From: Sclerurus mexicanus
Lineage: Eukaryota > Chordata > Aves > Passeriformes > Furnariidae
Reading direction: 5' to 3'
Assembly: GCA_013396755.1 (NCBI GenBank)
Contig: VWZF01005188.1
Coordinates: 124,552 to 188,551, forward strand
Length of the DNA stretch: 64,000 nucleotides
Shown here in pieces: positions 38,337 to 51,300 of the stretch. The notes below the pieces were generated by a model. The model had not been told where the DNA came from. It ran no database searches and saw nothing but the letters and a program-made list of their open reading frames with translations. The first letter of the stretch is position 1. Each line of letters starts with the position of its first letter. A program made the translations under genes and the position numbers.

Positions 38337-39207
38337 AAAGATTAAGATACCTGGATTAGAAGTTATGTAGCCCTATAAGTGTCGCAGAACCCTACACAAC
38401 AGCAAAAAATAGCAATTCTGAAAAACACCAGTGGTCCAGCGGTAATCAATATCATCAATGCATTTTTAAAAGAACCTTAATTAGATAGCAGGTTTGTGTC
38501 ACCACTCAACCTTACAGCTTCACCAATTAATTTTAAAATGTAGCTTTTAATCAAACAAATTTCTTATAAGACTTTATAAAATTCTTGGAAGGCAGCAGGA
38601 CCAACTTTGACCCTCTAACCCTCCCCAAATTTCAAGAAAGGCATAAGATGGCCTATATGCACCTTACTAATTTTGTTATGCTTGAAAGAATAGGTACTAG
38701 GAAGGACATTGCGATGGCTTTAACAAAAATAGATGTGTAAAAAACAAAGTCACACTAAGTTGACTACATGATTTAAATGATAGGCAACTTAAATATACAC
38801 CGGAATAAGATACCAAATCTGGAAGCAAACAGATATGCAGAAGTTTGTATTTGTATGCTTTTTCAGATTGTTTTGCTGATGTCATTCAGTACAGTTCCCA
38901 GTACACCAGCAGGGCAGCACCAACTTTTTTGCATTAGTTTTAGCAGTATCACCTCTTCATTTCAGATAGCTACCAGGTCCGTGGACTCCCTTTAGCACCA
39001 AACTTGCCTTCTATTACCCTCCTTGTCTATTATCATGATCTATACAACAGTAGTAACAACAGTTCCTGGAACCAAGACTGTGTGTCAGTGAAAAGCAGAA
39101 TGGGGCAAGTAAGGCTACAGCAATGTAAGTGCAAGAGGGAAACATAACAGCAACACTAAAATCAAAACACATGTGATGAGTCCAATCTTTTCCCAGTCTA
39201 GGCAGGT

Positions 39208-39339
39208 CTAGGTAGGTAGAGGGTCATCATCTCCTTTATTACATTTGCACTTGCAGCACAGAACAAATGGTGTAGCAAGTAGAAGGAAAGGGGAGGCCAC
39301 CAAAAGTAGAAGACCAAATCCTGCAAAAATTCCTACCAC
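39208..39339 (-). CDS. RNF144A: RNF144A coding exon 7 (last): membrane anchor and stop
   Basis: Acceptor CAG at 39342-39340, then GTGGTAGGAATT. It encodes residues 250-292: a hydrophobic helix beginning VVGIFAGFG (GxxxG at 252-256), a Cys/Lys-rich CCKCKC stretch after the helix, and an acidic tail ending DDDPLPT before TAG. The helix anchors RNF144A to membranes in mammals, and the GxxxG motif has been linked to self-association and activity. The Cys cluster could be palmitoylated (inference). Confidence 0.96.
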   Translation of the reverse strand: MVGIFAGFGLLLLVASPFLLLATPFVLCCKCKCNKGDDDPLPT

Positions 39340-42300
39340 CTGCAAGAGAAACGGATAACACTGTGTCAGGGATAGCATTGCCTAGATTCTGTGTCTGCTG
39401 ACACTAATGCATCATCAGTGTCTGTCAAAAAGACCTCAGCAAACGCCACTGACCTTACCAGAGGTGATTCCCCCCAGGTGTACACTACAGTCAGCTCCTG
39501 TGACCATAAATGTGAGTGACAGTAGAATGTGAATGTTCATGTTTCATGGCTTCAGTCAGAACTGTGCCACACAACTTGAGTCCATCACACAAAATGATGC
39601 AGATGGCTATTTGCCTTTTTGACTCTCCTCTATCTCAAACAACTAATGAAGCAAATTACTACTTTTTTTCTTGATCAAACCTAAATACTAAATATCAAGA
39701 CTACAAGGAAGTTAGAGACTTCCACTTTCAGGTGCTCCCTTTTTGCTGGAAAAAGCTTCAAAACGAATCAGTCAAGGTGTTGGTGGAGTTCACAGAGAAT
39801 TTGGGAAGACTCCCACAAACTTTCCACCAGAATGTACAAAAGCTTGGGAACTTCAGTCACGGATTACAAACACTATGGACTATAGGAGGACACTGCATAT
39901 GCAATGGCATTTTACAGTCAGACCTGAGCTCATCCTGCTGCTTCAGGAGACAAGACCAAACCCTTTCTAAAAGTATTTTCAATGACATTTACAGATTGTC
40001 CTCATCCCAGCATGGGAAGAGGACCACAGACCAACCCATCCTGTCAGTGTGCCAAACTAATAATTTCTACGAAGCTTAAATTTGGAATGTTTTTTAAAAA
40101 TCATACAAGTTGAGACTCATTGCCTGAGAAAGTTTCCCATTAGCCACAGGCAGCTGTAAGAGTGATGCTGCAACAACATACCCACAAATTATTTGAGAAA
40201 ATAATTTAGATTTATTCACATGAGAGTGTCTGTGAATAATTTTAAATAATGAAGGCAGGAGCAGAATGCTAATGTGCTAGCAAAATCTCATAAGAGAAGG
40301 CAAAATGAAATTAGAGTGCAGCACTCATTAAGAATTCTTCTAGTCAGGGCTAGATGCGCCACTTCAATTAGCCGGCAAATATTTAATTAGCCATAGTATA
40401 GATGGGACGATTCACTGGCCCTTTTGGTGGCCACGGGCAATTTCACGTTGTGACTACCTGGCACACGGTTTAGCCATTGCTTCATGCAGGGATCCGGGAG
40501 CAGGCGGCTGCGGGAGATGGCGCTGTGGGACAGCACTCCCAGCGCGGCTCCCGCCAGCGGGCACAAGCAGCTTCAACTGCCTCACCCCACCAATTTTATT
40601 TCTTCCCCGCAGCAATTTCTTTTTCAGCTTCAGAGGTGGCACGCATTCTTTTTTTTTGGCGGTGCCGACAATCTGATGCAACTTACTAATCTTCACATTT
40701 GTTTCCCACAGATATAAACCACAATTAAATTCTCATCTTTAAAAAACATGAGCTGCAACTATTGCCACACTGCTTTTTGGAGAGAGCATGCCTTTGTCCA
40801 GCTCTTCGCATCCCCACTGCTCAGAGAGAGCCAAGATAGAACTCAACAATTCAGTGGACCAGATTGACTACTGGTAATTAAGATGAAATATCTATTTACA
40901 CCTTCCTTTCAGCCTCAATATGCCATCAAAAAAATCATCAAGTCTAATTTTGTTTGTTGTGTTGGGTTTTCTGGGGGTTTTGTGGGGTTTCTGGGTGTGT
41001 GGGCGGGCGGGGTGGTGTTTTGTTTGTTTGTTTACTTTTAAATAAAACTGTCTGCTGAGTATTACTTATTTGTTTTCTACTTGGTTCTCCTGAAGAAATT
41101 GCTGTCCTATTCAGCATCAAGTCACTTCTTCTAGCCAAAATCAATATTTTTTTAAACCCACAAACAACAAATCAAAGGATCACCTCAATTTGCTTTGGAT
41201 AAATCTAAGAATAAACAACTTAACTTAGTCAAAGAAACTTAACATAAGGAAACAATTGCAGTGTTAATTTGGCTTCAGTGGGTTTAGCAGAATTATATCC
41301 TGATTGGTAGAGAATTATCACTTTCTTTCTCAACAATGACCAAATCACACACACTGTGTATCGAACATATCTGCACAAACTGCAGTGGCTTTAAACAGAG
41401 TTCAACTATCAGATTAATTGCCTCCTATTACAGGTGTATCCAGTAAGCTTAATGTACCCACACACTTCTTAAGATACCATTGGCTAAGCCAAGCAAAACC
41501 CAGTCTATAGCTCAGCCACCCAGTGGTGCATGTGAAAAAAAAGCTGCGAGACCCTTCATCTTTTATTTCCATTTAGCTGTTTGTACAGACGTGAGGCTAA
41601 TTCTATAGACTTGGAGTTTATGCTCAAATAGAAAGAAATCTATACTTCAAGGAAAGTACTTTATCTCAAGCTAAGGTAGCTTTTTACAGGCACACAGTTA
41701 ATTTAAGAAGAGATGACTCAGATACCCAGATGTCCCCATATCTCAAGTGACTGTAAAGGCAGTAGATTGGACCAAGTCACACATTAGTATTTATACTGCA
41801 TGGATTGAAGTGATGCAGAGAGCTCTTTCATTACCAGAATTCCTTACCAACTGGGTCCAGCAACACTGCATCTAGACTACAAGAGCTATTCCCACACTCT
41901 TCGCAATTGTCAGTTTGAACCTGTACTTGAAACTCCTGATAAGCCTTCAGGTTTACCTTCTATCCAACCTACACAAATGAGTCAACTGGAGTCCACAGCA
42001 AGATACTGACTGTATTCAGGCCAATTTCTTTCCACTTCTGGACCCAGAGCTAAAGATCCCTTGCAAGAAGAGCTTCTCTCTTAATAATATGGATGGTGAC
42101 AACTTAGTTTGCCCTCTAGGTTCAGGGAGAATATATAAGGACTGGCACTAAACTGCATCTGCAAATGTACCTTTTCTAGTTCTCAGTGGCTTTTTGTCAA
42201 GGAGTGTCCTTTCTAGAAGAGCTAATCTTTCCTCTTCAAGTGACTCTTTAAATATGCTATTAAAATCAATTACCACTTGGCAGAGAATTTTACCGTAAGG

Positions 42301-45300
42301 TGTTAAAATTAGTAAAGCAAACAAAGGCACTAGGACAGTATGACCTGCACAGAGCTTTTAAAGATTTGAGTTTTACCTGTGTCCTGTGCCAAATAACAGA
42401 TGCCCTGGAGTGACCCAGCTTGTTTCGACACGGTCCTTTGTCATAATGTATAAGGAGAAAATCATCCTAGAAAATATTAAATGAGAAGGTAGGCAATAAA
42501 CAGAAGTTCTACAAGTTACAAAATACTATACCTTAAGAATTTAAACCCAGGAATTGTAGAGGAGGATAAAAGCAAGTGGATGTGGCCAGATCTAACCTTT
42601 CAAAAACGCTTTTTTTACAGTTAGGTGTCTTCACAAACAGGTTTGTTTAGCAAGCGTTATATAGTGAATTCTTCTCCCAAAGCCTGCATATTTAAACGCT
42701 GGCAATGGAGTTTAGCAAGAGGATCTAAGAAGATAAGCTGACCATTGCATGTATTTTATACATACATAGAAATAGCACAGGAAAATGAATACTTGTACTG
42801 CAGACTTCCCAAAGTTGGCTCCTTTTACTAGTTGAAGAATGGAAGAAGAACAATACAGAGTTTTGAGATACTTTATCCCTATCAGTTCTGCCATTCTCTC
42901 ACAAACCAGAGAAGAGAGCAGGCCTAGTACCATGGGAACATTGCTTTTTATCTGAGCATATGAGAAGTCTGTGACTTCAGGACTGTTAGCAAAGTATTCA
43001 AATGGGACAACCACATGATTTGAATAGTCAGAGTAGCTTTCGGGAACATAACTTCCTTTGCTATTGTTAACAATGTTATAAAGTAAAACTGGTAACATGG
43101 AAACAGATGTTGCATATACTCTGATCCTTGATATGATAACAGGCTAATTTAAAAAAAAAATATAAACATATGACAGCAGCAGCTTATAGACTGATAAATT
43201 CCTGATGTTGGGAGACCATTGTATTCTTTTTCCTATGTCAGATCTATTTCTTATCCCACAGAATACTATGAATGGTAAACAAATCTGCTAGTGACATACC
43301 AAAACTAGTTTGTCTGTTAAACTTCCTCAGACTAAGAACATTGCTACACTCATCCTGTAACTCCTTCAAGAAGGGTAACATTGAAAAGCCACTACCAAAA
43401 AAAAGCAATGCCCCTTCCCCATGGTACTTGCCACGTAAAGACTGTAAACAGATTATTGCCATAAAATTTTACTTCTTAATAGTTGTTTACTGACTCAGAC
43501 CAAATGCTAAGATCACACAGGTCAGACAAGTAAAACAGAGCATACAAATTCTATCAAATTTCCAGCATCAGCTCTAGGGGGTTGTGGCCAGAAGCTAGTG
43601 AGCTATTTATTTAATTGATTAAAGAGACAGCTGGATGGCAAAGCAATAAACTTCTAAGGCTTCTGAGAGCCAGAGTGCATGGCATGTACTCACATCAAGA
43701 GATTCCAGACAGTACCAGCAAAAGGCATGTTTGCAATTCTTACACATCATTTGGGCACAGCCCTCATCTCGTTCAATGTAAACTTTACACTTTGGACAGC
43801 GTTTGATTGGAGCATCATCATCTCCCATTTTAAAAACTGAACTGTGGGAGAGAGTAAGAAATCAGTAAGACATGTGGCCATGTCAGTTTAGAGAAGACTG
43901 TCTATGAATTGTGCTATGAAGGCAAGCCTGCTTATTTAAAACAAATGATAAATTACTAGAGATTTAGGTATTAAACTGAGTTTTATTATTCAGATATTTG
44001 GCTATACATTATTTTTCAAACATATCAGATGGAGCAGCTAGTTCACAAATGTTTTGTACATCTTGATAATTTTTCTTTTTTCTCACTTCTTTCTCAGAAG
44101 AGGAACCTATCCCTTGACTGCACAATAAACCCAGATCACAATTCTTTGGACTGGGCATCAGGGAGAGATTACTTGTCTCTGTCCTTCTTGAGGATCCTCT
44201 AGGAATTTCCCTCCAAATAAAGAACCATAAGGTTTTGGAGGCATGTCATTCTTCCAGAGTTATCTCTGTTGACACAATCCTAACAAGTCGCTGTTTATGA
44301 GTTAGGACCAGCACTGACTCTTCTTGTCTCGCACAATATTGCAACACCGCAGCTGTCCTCTCATACAGTGGGCACAATACAGAGGAATCCTGAAACACTG
44401 GAAGAACATTTATTTCCCTTGAGTAGTTTTCTACTGTATGCAGGTTTTACGCACACTAATAACTAAAATGTACCTTAAGAAATGACAATTCCTTCACTAA
44501 CTATCAGTGTGAGATACAAGAATAACTGATGGGGAATCAACAGGTTGTTGAAAAACAGGACTGATGCTTGACTGATTGATTTACCAACAGCAGGATAAAA
44601 GGACACACACTAATAACTTACACTAGGAGCAACTGTATTAAAGAAAAGTGCTTTGTATCCATAAAATATACATGAAACTTCAAATGCATTGTTGCACAAT
44701 TCCATTGTGCCTGCTACAGGCACATTATGCTCTAAAATAATGCAAAAACAACTTTCACTTGGTGGTATAAAAAATAAAGTGTGAAATAGAAACTAAAGGC
44801 AACCAAAAGACCAAGCAAAAACAGATTAAGTATTTTACCCTGCCATGAAATTTGGCAAGCACACACAAAAGCATGTGCAAAAGTTAGTATATCTGACCAG
44901 GAACGTGCCATGACAATATCTTAGCTAGTCATATTATGGCACAGTTTGAAAGAAGACAAGTTACAAGCAACTAAGTCCAAGGCTGCACAGGGTTTTAACG
45001 ATGCCTTGCACTGCAATACAATCTTTGAAAAAGCCTGAACATGAGGTGGCACACATGCACAATGGCCTTTCTTATTCAATGGCTGCAGTACGCCACGGGA
45101 AGCTGCTTGAAACAGAACTTAAGATCATTGGCCAAATGTGCAAGAGGTAGGATGACTGACGGAGCATCCTAAAAATCACTGTCTGCCATGATGTTACTGA
45201 CCCTCACATCATCCAGGAGAGCAGCAGTAACAAGATCTTTTAAGGGAAGCTCAAGAGCTGCCTGGATGTCATGCTTTTCCCACTGGAGCAAAAGGCCAAA

Positions 45301-48300
45301 GGCCCAAGCAGCTCCTTTATGCTTTGCTGGGAATGGCGGCAAGGAGCAAAGCTGCCAAGAGCTATTCGGTTTTGGAATATAGAATTAAGGAAACAAGAAT
45401 GACTAAGTAAAGGAAACAGCTTTAGAACAAAACATCAGGAAAATGGCTCTTCACTATTCATAATCCAATTTGTTCAATAATTGAGTGTTTAGTTTCTAAA
45501 TACTTGATCTTTTGCAATACTTTACCTTGTTTCTCCTGGAAGAAAGGAGATTGGCATGTTCTCTTGACAGCCTTGACCTGGATGCCAATTAGATTTGCAA
45601 GCAGAGCAGAACTCAATGTCGCACGCTTTGCACTGGACCAGCTGGGGGTCCTGTGGGCTTGATTCCTGGAGCTGGCAAACTGCCTGGCAAGTAGAGGATG
45701 GACACCAAGTCCGGCACGGATCCAAAAGCACTTCTGCAAAGGGACATAAAGAACATAATTCAAAGGCGGATACAACCCTGGCCTTCCATAACAATGCATT
45801 CCAGCTGAGGTTGACTGGCAGGGTGTCTGAAGACACAAGTTTTCAAAAGGAGCCTTTTAATTTATGCTACCCATTTAGACACAAACCTGGCTGGCTTTGC
45901 AAACTAAAGGCGCCAAACTAAACTGAGTTTCACGAGCCCGAATTAATTGCCAACTTTCATTCACTGAAGTAAACTTGTTCTGACAATGAGATGTTATATT
46001 TGTTTCAGATGTATTTCAAGTTAAATACAGTATATACTAGGCAAGTAAAATCCACCAAAAAGTGTTTTTACAGTGCCTTGCCTAGCAGGACTCTATTTCA
46101 AGTTGACTTCTGCCCTAATATGACCACATGATTAACAATGACATAAGATCCTTTATATAGTTTCACCCCTTTCTTGAAGGCTTCTTACAGGTAAGTCATT
46201 TCATGTTTCAAAGCCCACTGAAGACAATATAAATAAATTAATGAAATTACATCAGTGTTTTCTAGGCTGGGTGGGTCCTGCTCTCAGCAAAACTTAATGT
46301 TCTCTATGGTGACACTATTCCACATACCCATAGGCACGCAGTCAGCTTATACTCTTAACATGAACCTCGTTAATGTGTGTATCATTACACACAGAACTGC
46401 TCAGTAATTCTGCCCCGGATGCCATCCCAGGAGATAATGTTAGCTCTGTGACAGAGGTCAGTCTACCACCCTAGCCCCTACAGTACTAGTAGTCAAGCTG
46501 AACAGTAAAGCTCAAAATAGAAGTCACTCCCTCCCTTAGTTATATAGCAATATAATACATAGCAATTTTCTTTCCTCAGTTTATTCCCAGAGTGGTGCAG
46601 TTCTGGGAATCACACAGGCAAAACCAGAAACAATTACTTTTTCTATTTTAGTTTTGACTTTTTTTTGTGATGACCAAACAATTAATGCATAATGCTACTG
46701 CATAAACTTGCAGAAACAGATTCTGATTTATAGGATCATTCCAGAATGATACCATTACCACAGCCTTCGGACGGGTAGTGTTACATATTGTTACCTCTTT
46801 CAAACTGTAGCTTCTTATACCTTTGCATGATTTCTGAGGCAACCATGCATTCAATCTGTTGAAGGAAGTAAAAGACAAATTTCCAATTAGAAAGAGCAAT
46901 AATCTAACTAATTTTAAACAGAGACAATATATTTGACCTTTCATGAATTATTAAAACCATGTTTTGTCAACAACGGAAGCTATAACATAAAGAGCAAGAC
47001 ATTTAAATATCCTGTAAAGAAAAGAAAACACCCTATCTGCAGTAAAAGCGTACCTACCTCATTTTCTTGCAGATGACCTCGCTTTGGGCAGGCAGCATCA
47101 GGGCAGCTGATTGCTGTTTCTAGACCTTCTTTGATCAAAAGTTCCACATACTGTTTTAGGCACTGTAAGAGAGACAAAGATTGAGTTAATTATCCTACCA
47201 GGAATAAATCACTCAGTATTTTAACAGCTTTCCACTGAAAATCTGAAGAACTCAAAACGGGTACTACTGCATCCCTTTCACAGCAATGGGCCATGCTCAC
47301 AGCTTTTGCCACAGTTATACCTTTAAGCAGAAAACAGCAAGTTCATTTCCCCATCAAATCATAGAATCACTTAGGTTGGAAAAGATCTCTAAGATCACTG
47401 AATCCAACCACTAACCAAGTAACTCTGCATCAATTTAAAATATGCACCAAATTAAATAATAATAATCTGGGAAAGAACAAACCAAACTGTGAGCAAAGAG
47501 GAGGAAAAAAAAAGAAAAGTACCACTATTATAAAATTAAGCACTCCAAAAATCTTTGTGACTGGAAGTCAAGACACAGCTTAGTAAGCAATAACTCCCGT
47601 AACTCCCCATAGACAGACGTGTCAAGCACAACAGAGCACAAAGGGAGTTGTGTATCTTGCCTTCTATTTCTAGAAAATACCCATCTAAACTTCATGGTTA
47701 CAGTTATCTTTTACATAGGAAGAAAAAATGTGCGAATTAGGACTCCCTGAAGAACTACAGTTTCCATGGGGATTGAATAATAAATATTGGTAATACTAAT
47801 ACTTTTCTCCCATAGCAACCACAGCATTTTACCCAAGTCATAACAGAAAATGTAGCCTCTAACACAGCCATGCACAGCACGGCTGTCAACAAAACAGAGA
47901 AAAAAGGTGGGTATTTTTGACCTAGAGCAAATTAAGACCAAACCTTGCTGTTGTTGAAGAGTAACAACCCCCTTCCACCTCCATCCTTCCCATATGAAGG
48001 TGAGAGCTAATGCAGAGCTGTCTGCTGGGAAGGCAAGGGAACGATAGAGACCCTTCTCTCTGTTGATAGCATGCAACTTCTGCCAGACTGACACTACACA
48101 GAAAGAGCCAATGAGGATCTGCCTCCCAGTGGATGGGTCACACTGTGGTGTTCTCACTCAGCTGGAAGTGGCAATTATGAAACAAATACCCTAATTCTCT
48201 GTTACCAGACATGTGAATAAAGAGTGAGGCTAGACCAACAGCAGAGTGAAATGAAGATGTGAAACAAGCTCAGCACACAGCTGTGTGGGAGGCACGAAGG

Positions 48301-51300
48301 ATTACACACACTGCAGCAAACTGGCACAACAGGGACTTCAGTTACCATTTCCACACAACACTTGCAAAAGGTATGCAGCTGCTGACTCACCACCAGCCTG
48401 GGAAGGCAAAGTACTGTATTGACCTTGCCAAGGCTGGCATGCCTAACTGCAGGTCAGAGCACAACACCGTTTCTTCCTTCCAATCCTGCCATCAAATAGT
48501 CCATCAACGAGCACCTTCCAGCCTAACCCTCAAGCATGTGGCTTCTGGGTGTTAAGGTACAGACTTTGAGCCTCTTCTCTTTGTCTTCTGCCTCTTGATT
48601 TGTCTATTCAGCTCCTTTCAGAGATGTGTATTAACACATTATTCTAGATTTTACACCTCACAGCTTGACTGCAGCAAAAGCTTCACTTCCTGCCCACACA
48701 ATCTCTGCTACTCTGGTCCACAGCTTTTCTAATAGCAATATGCCACTACCTTGATAGCAGAACAAATAATTTCTGTTAGAGTTCCCTTTCCCTGTGTCTC
48801 CCACTCAGAGAAAAGAGGTTTATTTTTCCAAAAAAGGAAAACAGAGACCAGATAACCAATACTTTTAAAATTTTTAATTGCACAAAGAAATCCATGTGTG
48901 ACATCTAGTCTGTCTTTATCAGTAGGGCCTTAATGTGGACAACTGTTCACTTAGTAGATGTTTCGCTTGCAGAAGATTTCCAAGCCTTCACTTAGAGCTC
49001 TGCAGGGTAGATTGTGAAGCAGTTCAAGACAACCACTAGCTGCAACTATCACAGGCTGAGCTCTGCAAGACCCAGATGCTAGGCTGTGTACCTTGGCAAA
49101 CTGTCACTTCAGCTACAGTAAGGTATTGGTGATGCTATAATGGCACTACTGGCTCTTCCTTTTCCTCTCCCTTTGCAGATGCCAAGTGTGGATTGAAATG
49201 AAAATGCATACATTTTTAATGCCAGCACTTAGCACTTATAGAAAGTACTTTTCAAGCTGAATGAGCTTTGCTATCATTAATCATTAATGTGGCTAATTGC
49301 TATCTTCACCTTATTTGGGATCATTGCCAAAGTCTATTCAATTTGCTGCCCTTTTCTCACATCTTCCAAGAAATGACACAATTCATCCCTGTCAGGAGCA
49401 GCGTCCATGGCCTTCCCCTGCCCCTGATGCGGCACTGGCCCCTGCCTCCTCAAAGTCAGCACAGCCAAGCGCACTTCTCATGCTTCACCTTCTGAGAACT
49501 GTCTCAAGGCCACAAAATCCTGCTGTAAAATAGGCAGAGGATAAAACACCCTGTCTACTCAAGACTTTCTCACTCCAAAGAGACTGGTTAGCTGCCCTGA
49601 GCATCAGCCCTGTATTTTATCCTATGCATCCCTGCTCTGTCCTCTTTCCATCACTGTTGTCCTTTCTGGTGTGTGGGTAACTTCTTTCACTTCGTAATCC
49701 AAGAATCCGCCTGCCACTTGCTGTCCCCATGCCAAAGGGCAGACGCACATCCTCTTTGAGAAGTTTTGGCCCAGATCCATTCTTACCTCAACGGGATAAA
49801 CAGAGCCGAACTCAGCAGCAGTTTTACTATAAGCTGCCTATATAAATTTGGAATGCCTTTTTTTTTTGCCTCACAGACAGATGGCTAGTAAAGGAATAAC
49901 TTCCTTTCTGAAGCTGCCAAGCATAGCCTAGTATTTAAAACTCTGAAAGGTGTGTTGTACTTCTAACCTGTACACACCAAAGATTGCACTACACAGAAAG
50001 GTATATTCACTGACCACTACATGCTATTCTTCAGAGCTGCATATCTTTTTGTCTAATGTTATAAAGATCAAATATCCTATGATAATCAAAATGGTTATTT
50101 TTTGCCTAATCTTCAAACCATGAAACAATCTTGCACTGCTGCATTTAGCTCTAATAAACCTGCACAGGCCACAGCAAAATTTATATATAAAGAATCAGTT
50201 TCTTGCGTCTCATTTTTTTTTCAGAAAAATTCCAGGAACAATCATGCTTACTTCTGATAATGGTGCTTTGACTTACTTCTCCTGAGACCAAAACCCAAAT
50301 AAATCCCATCCATAAGAAGGAATCTTACTTTCCATGTGCGGCACCACTTACCTACCATCTACTTTGACAGAAAAAAAAAAAACATATTCACTTGGTGCCT
50401 AGAGTCATTTTACCATACAAGACGCATACAATTAAAAATACTTGAAGATGTTTTTGGAAAGTCACAACAAATTTAAGAACACATTGCTACTATCGCAAAA
50501 TATGGGGATGGCTTTTCAAGATGTCACCTTTTGAGAGTTAGACAAGCAAAAAGATTATCCTGTATTATTTTCTTAACAGCTGCTAGGTGGATTTTGTCAA
50601 AATGCAGACTTCTAACTACACTAATGCTGCAGATTCAAGTGCCAAGTCATATAAGAAATTTTATAAAAAGGCCAGAAAAAGCATGACAAGATTGCAGAGC
50701 CAAGTATATCATCACCATATCATTTGATTTATTTCTTAAAACTTCAAAAGTATTTTAGTGCTGGCACTAGGCCACAGTCATCCCCAAATTAAATGTGCAC
50801 TACATGCGGAATCATCACATGCTGGTGTTGGTAAAACATTTTTAAAGAAACAGACATACACACTGATAAAATTGAAAGAGGAAAATAAAAGCAATAAAAG
50901 AAATGTAGCTTTTACCAGGATCCAAAAAGAAAAGGAAATTAATTTATTTACAATGCATTTCTAATGGTAAATATTAAAGATAAGCAAAGACAATTGCTAT
51001 TGTGCATGAAGATTAACCAGGTAAATAACCCTACACTTTGGGTAGACAAAGAGTTTGCACCGCACTTCGGGAATACAAGGAAGGACTGACATACTTTTTC
51101 CACATGGGAGATTTCATTAAAGCTCAAACTGATCAAGAAAATGTTTTCAAGTAGGATAATTATTAACACGTAGACTAAATTCCTAGCCTAAAATTCTGTA
51201 TCATCTGCAAACCAGTACTAAGTGAACTTCTAAAAATACACTTACATACATATACACACAGACATATAAATAAACTTGCATTCAACAACATGAAGAGCCA

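Larger units (their letters stand above)
35230..39207 (-). other. RNF144A: RNF144A 3' untranslated region (likely extent)
   Basis: Sequence directly after the TAG stop at 39208-39210 on the minus strand. It is AT-rich, has no intron-exon signals that I can assign, and carries candidate AATAAA signals at 35251-35256, 37523-37528 and near 38107. The most distal of these would give a UTR of nearly 4 kb. Inside are a TA-rich microsatellite (38305-38336), a MIR-like SINE (35678-35800) and a CR1 tail (36000-36064). The true end is inferred, not shown; RNA 3'-end reads would settle it. Confidence 0.5.
39340..42376 (-). other. RNF144A intron 6 (about 3.0 kb)
   Basis: Phase-0 intron between the HRTQ-encoding exon end (donor GTAAAA) and the last exon. 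It contains a CpG cluster (about 40444-40560), a G-rich tract (40964-41012), and a 61-codon minus-strand frame at 42148-42330 without family resemblance. No repeat insertion was recognised. Confidence 0.9.

Noticed and set aside
42148..42330. Charged 61-aa minus-strand frame near the exon 6 donor, possible alternative 3' exon
   Set aside because: The flanking signals are weak and no known RNF144A isoform matching it comes to mind; kept out of the gene model.
42712..43098. 128-codon minus-strand frame in RNF144A intron 5
   Set aside because: No family resemblance. It overlaps no splice pattern that would insert it into the transcript in frame; its length is compatible with chance.
45188..45382. 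64-codon plus-strand frame in intron 4
   Set aside because: It is the complement of the longer minus-strand coding-like block; neither is a proven gene, and the minus-strand reading looks more protein-like.
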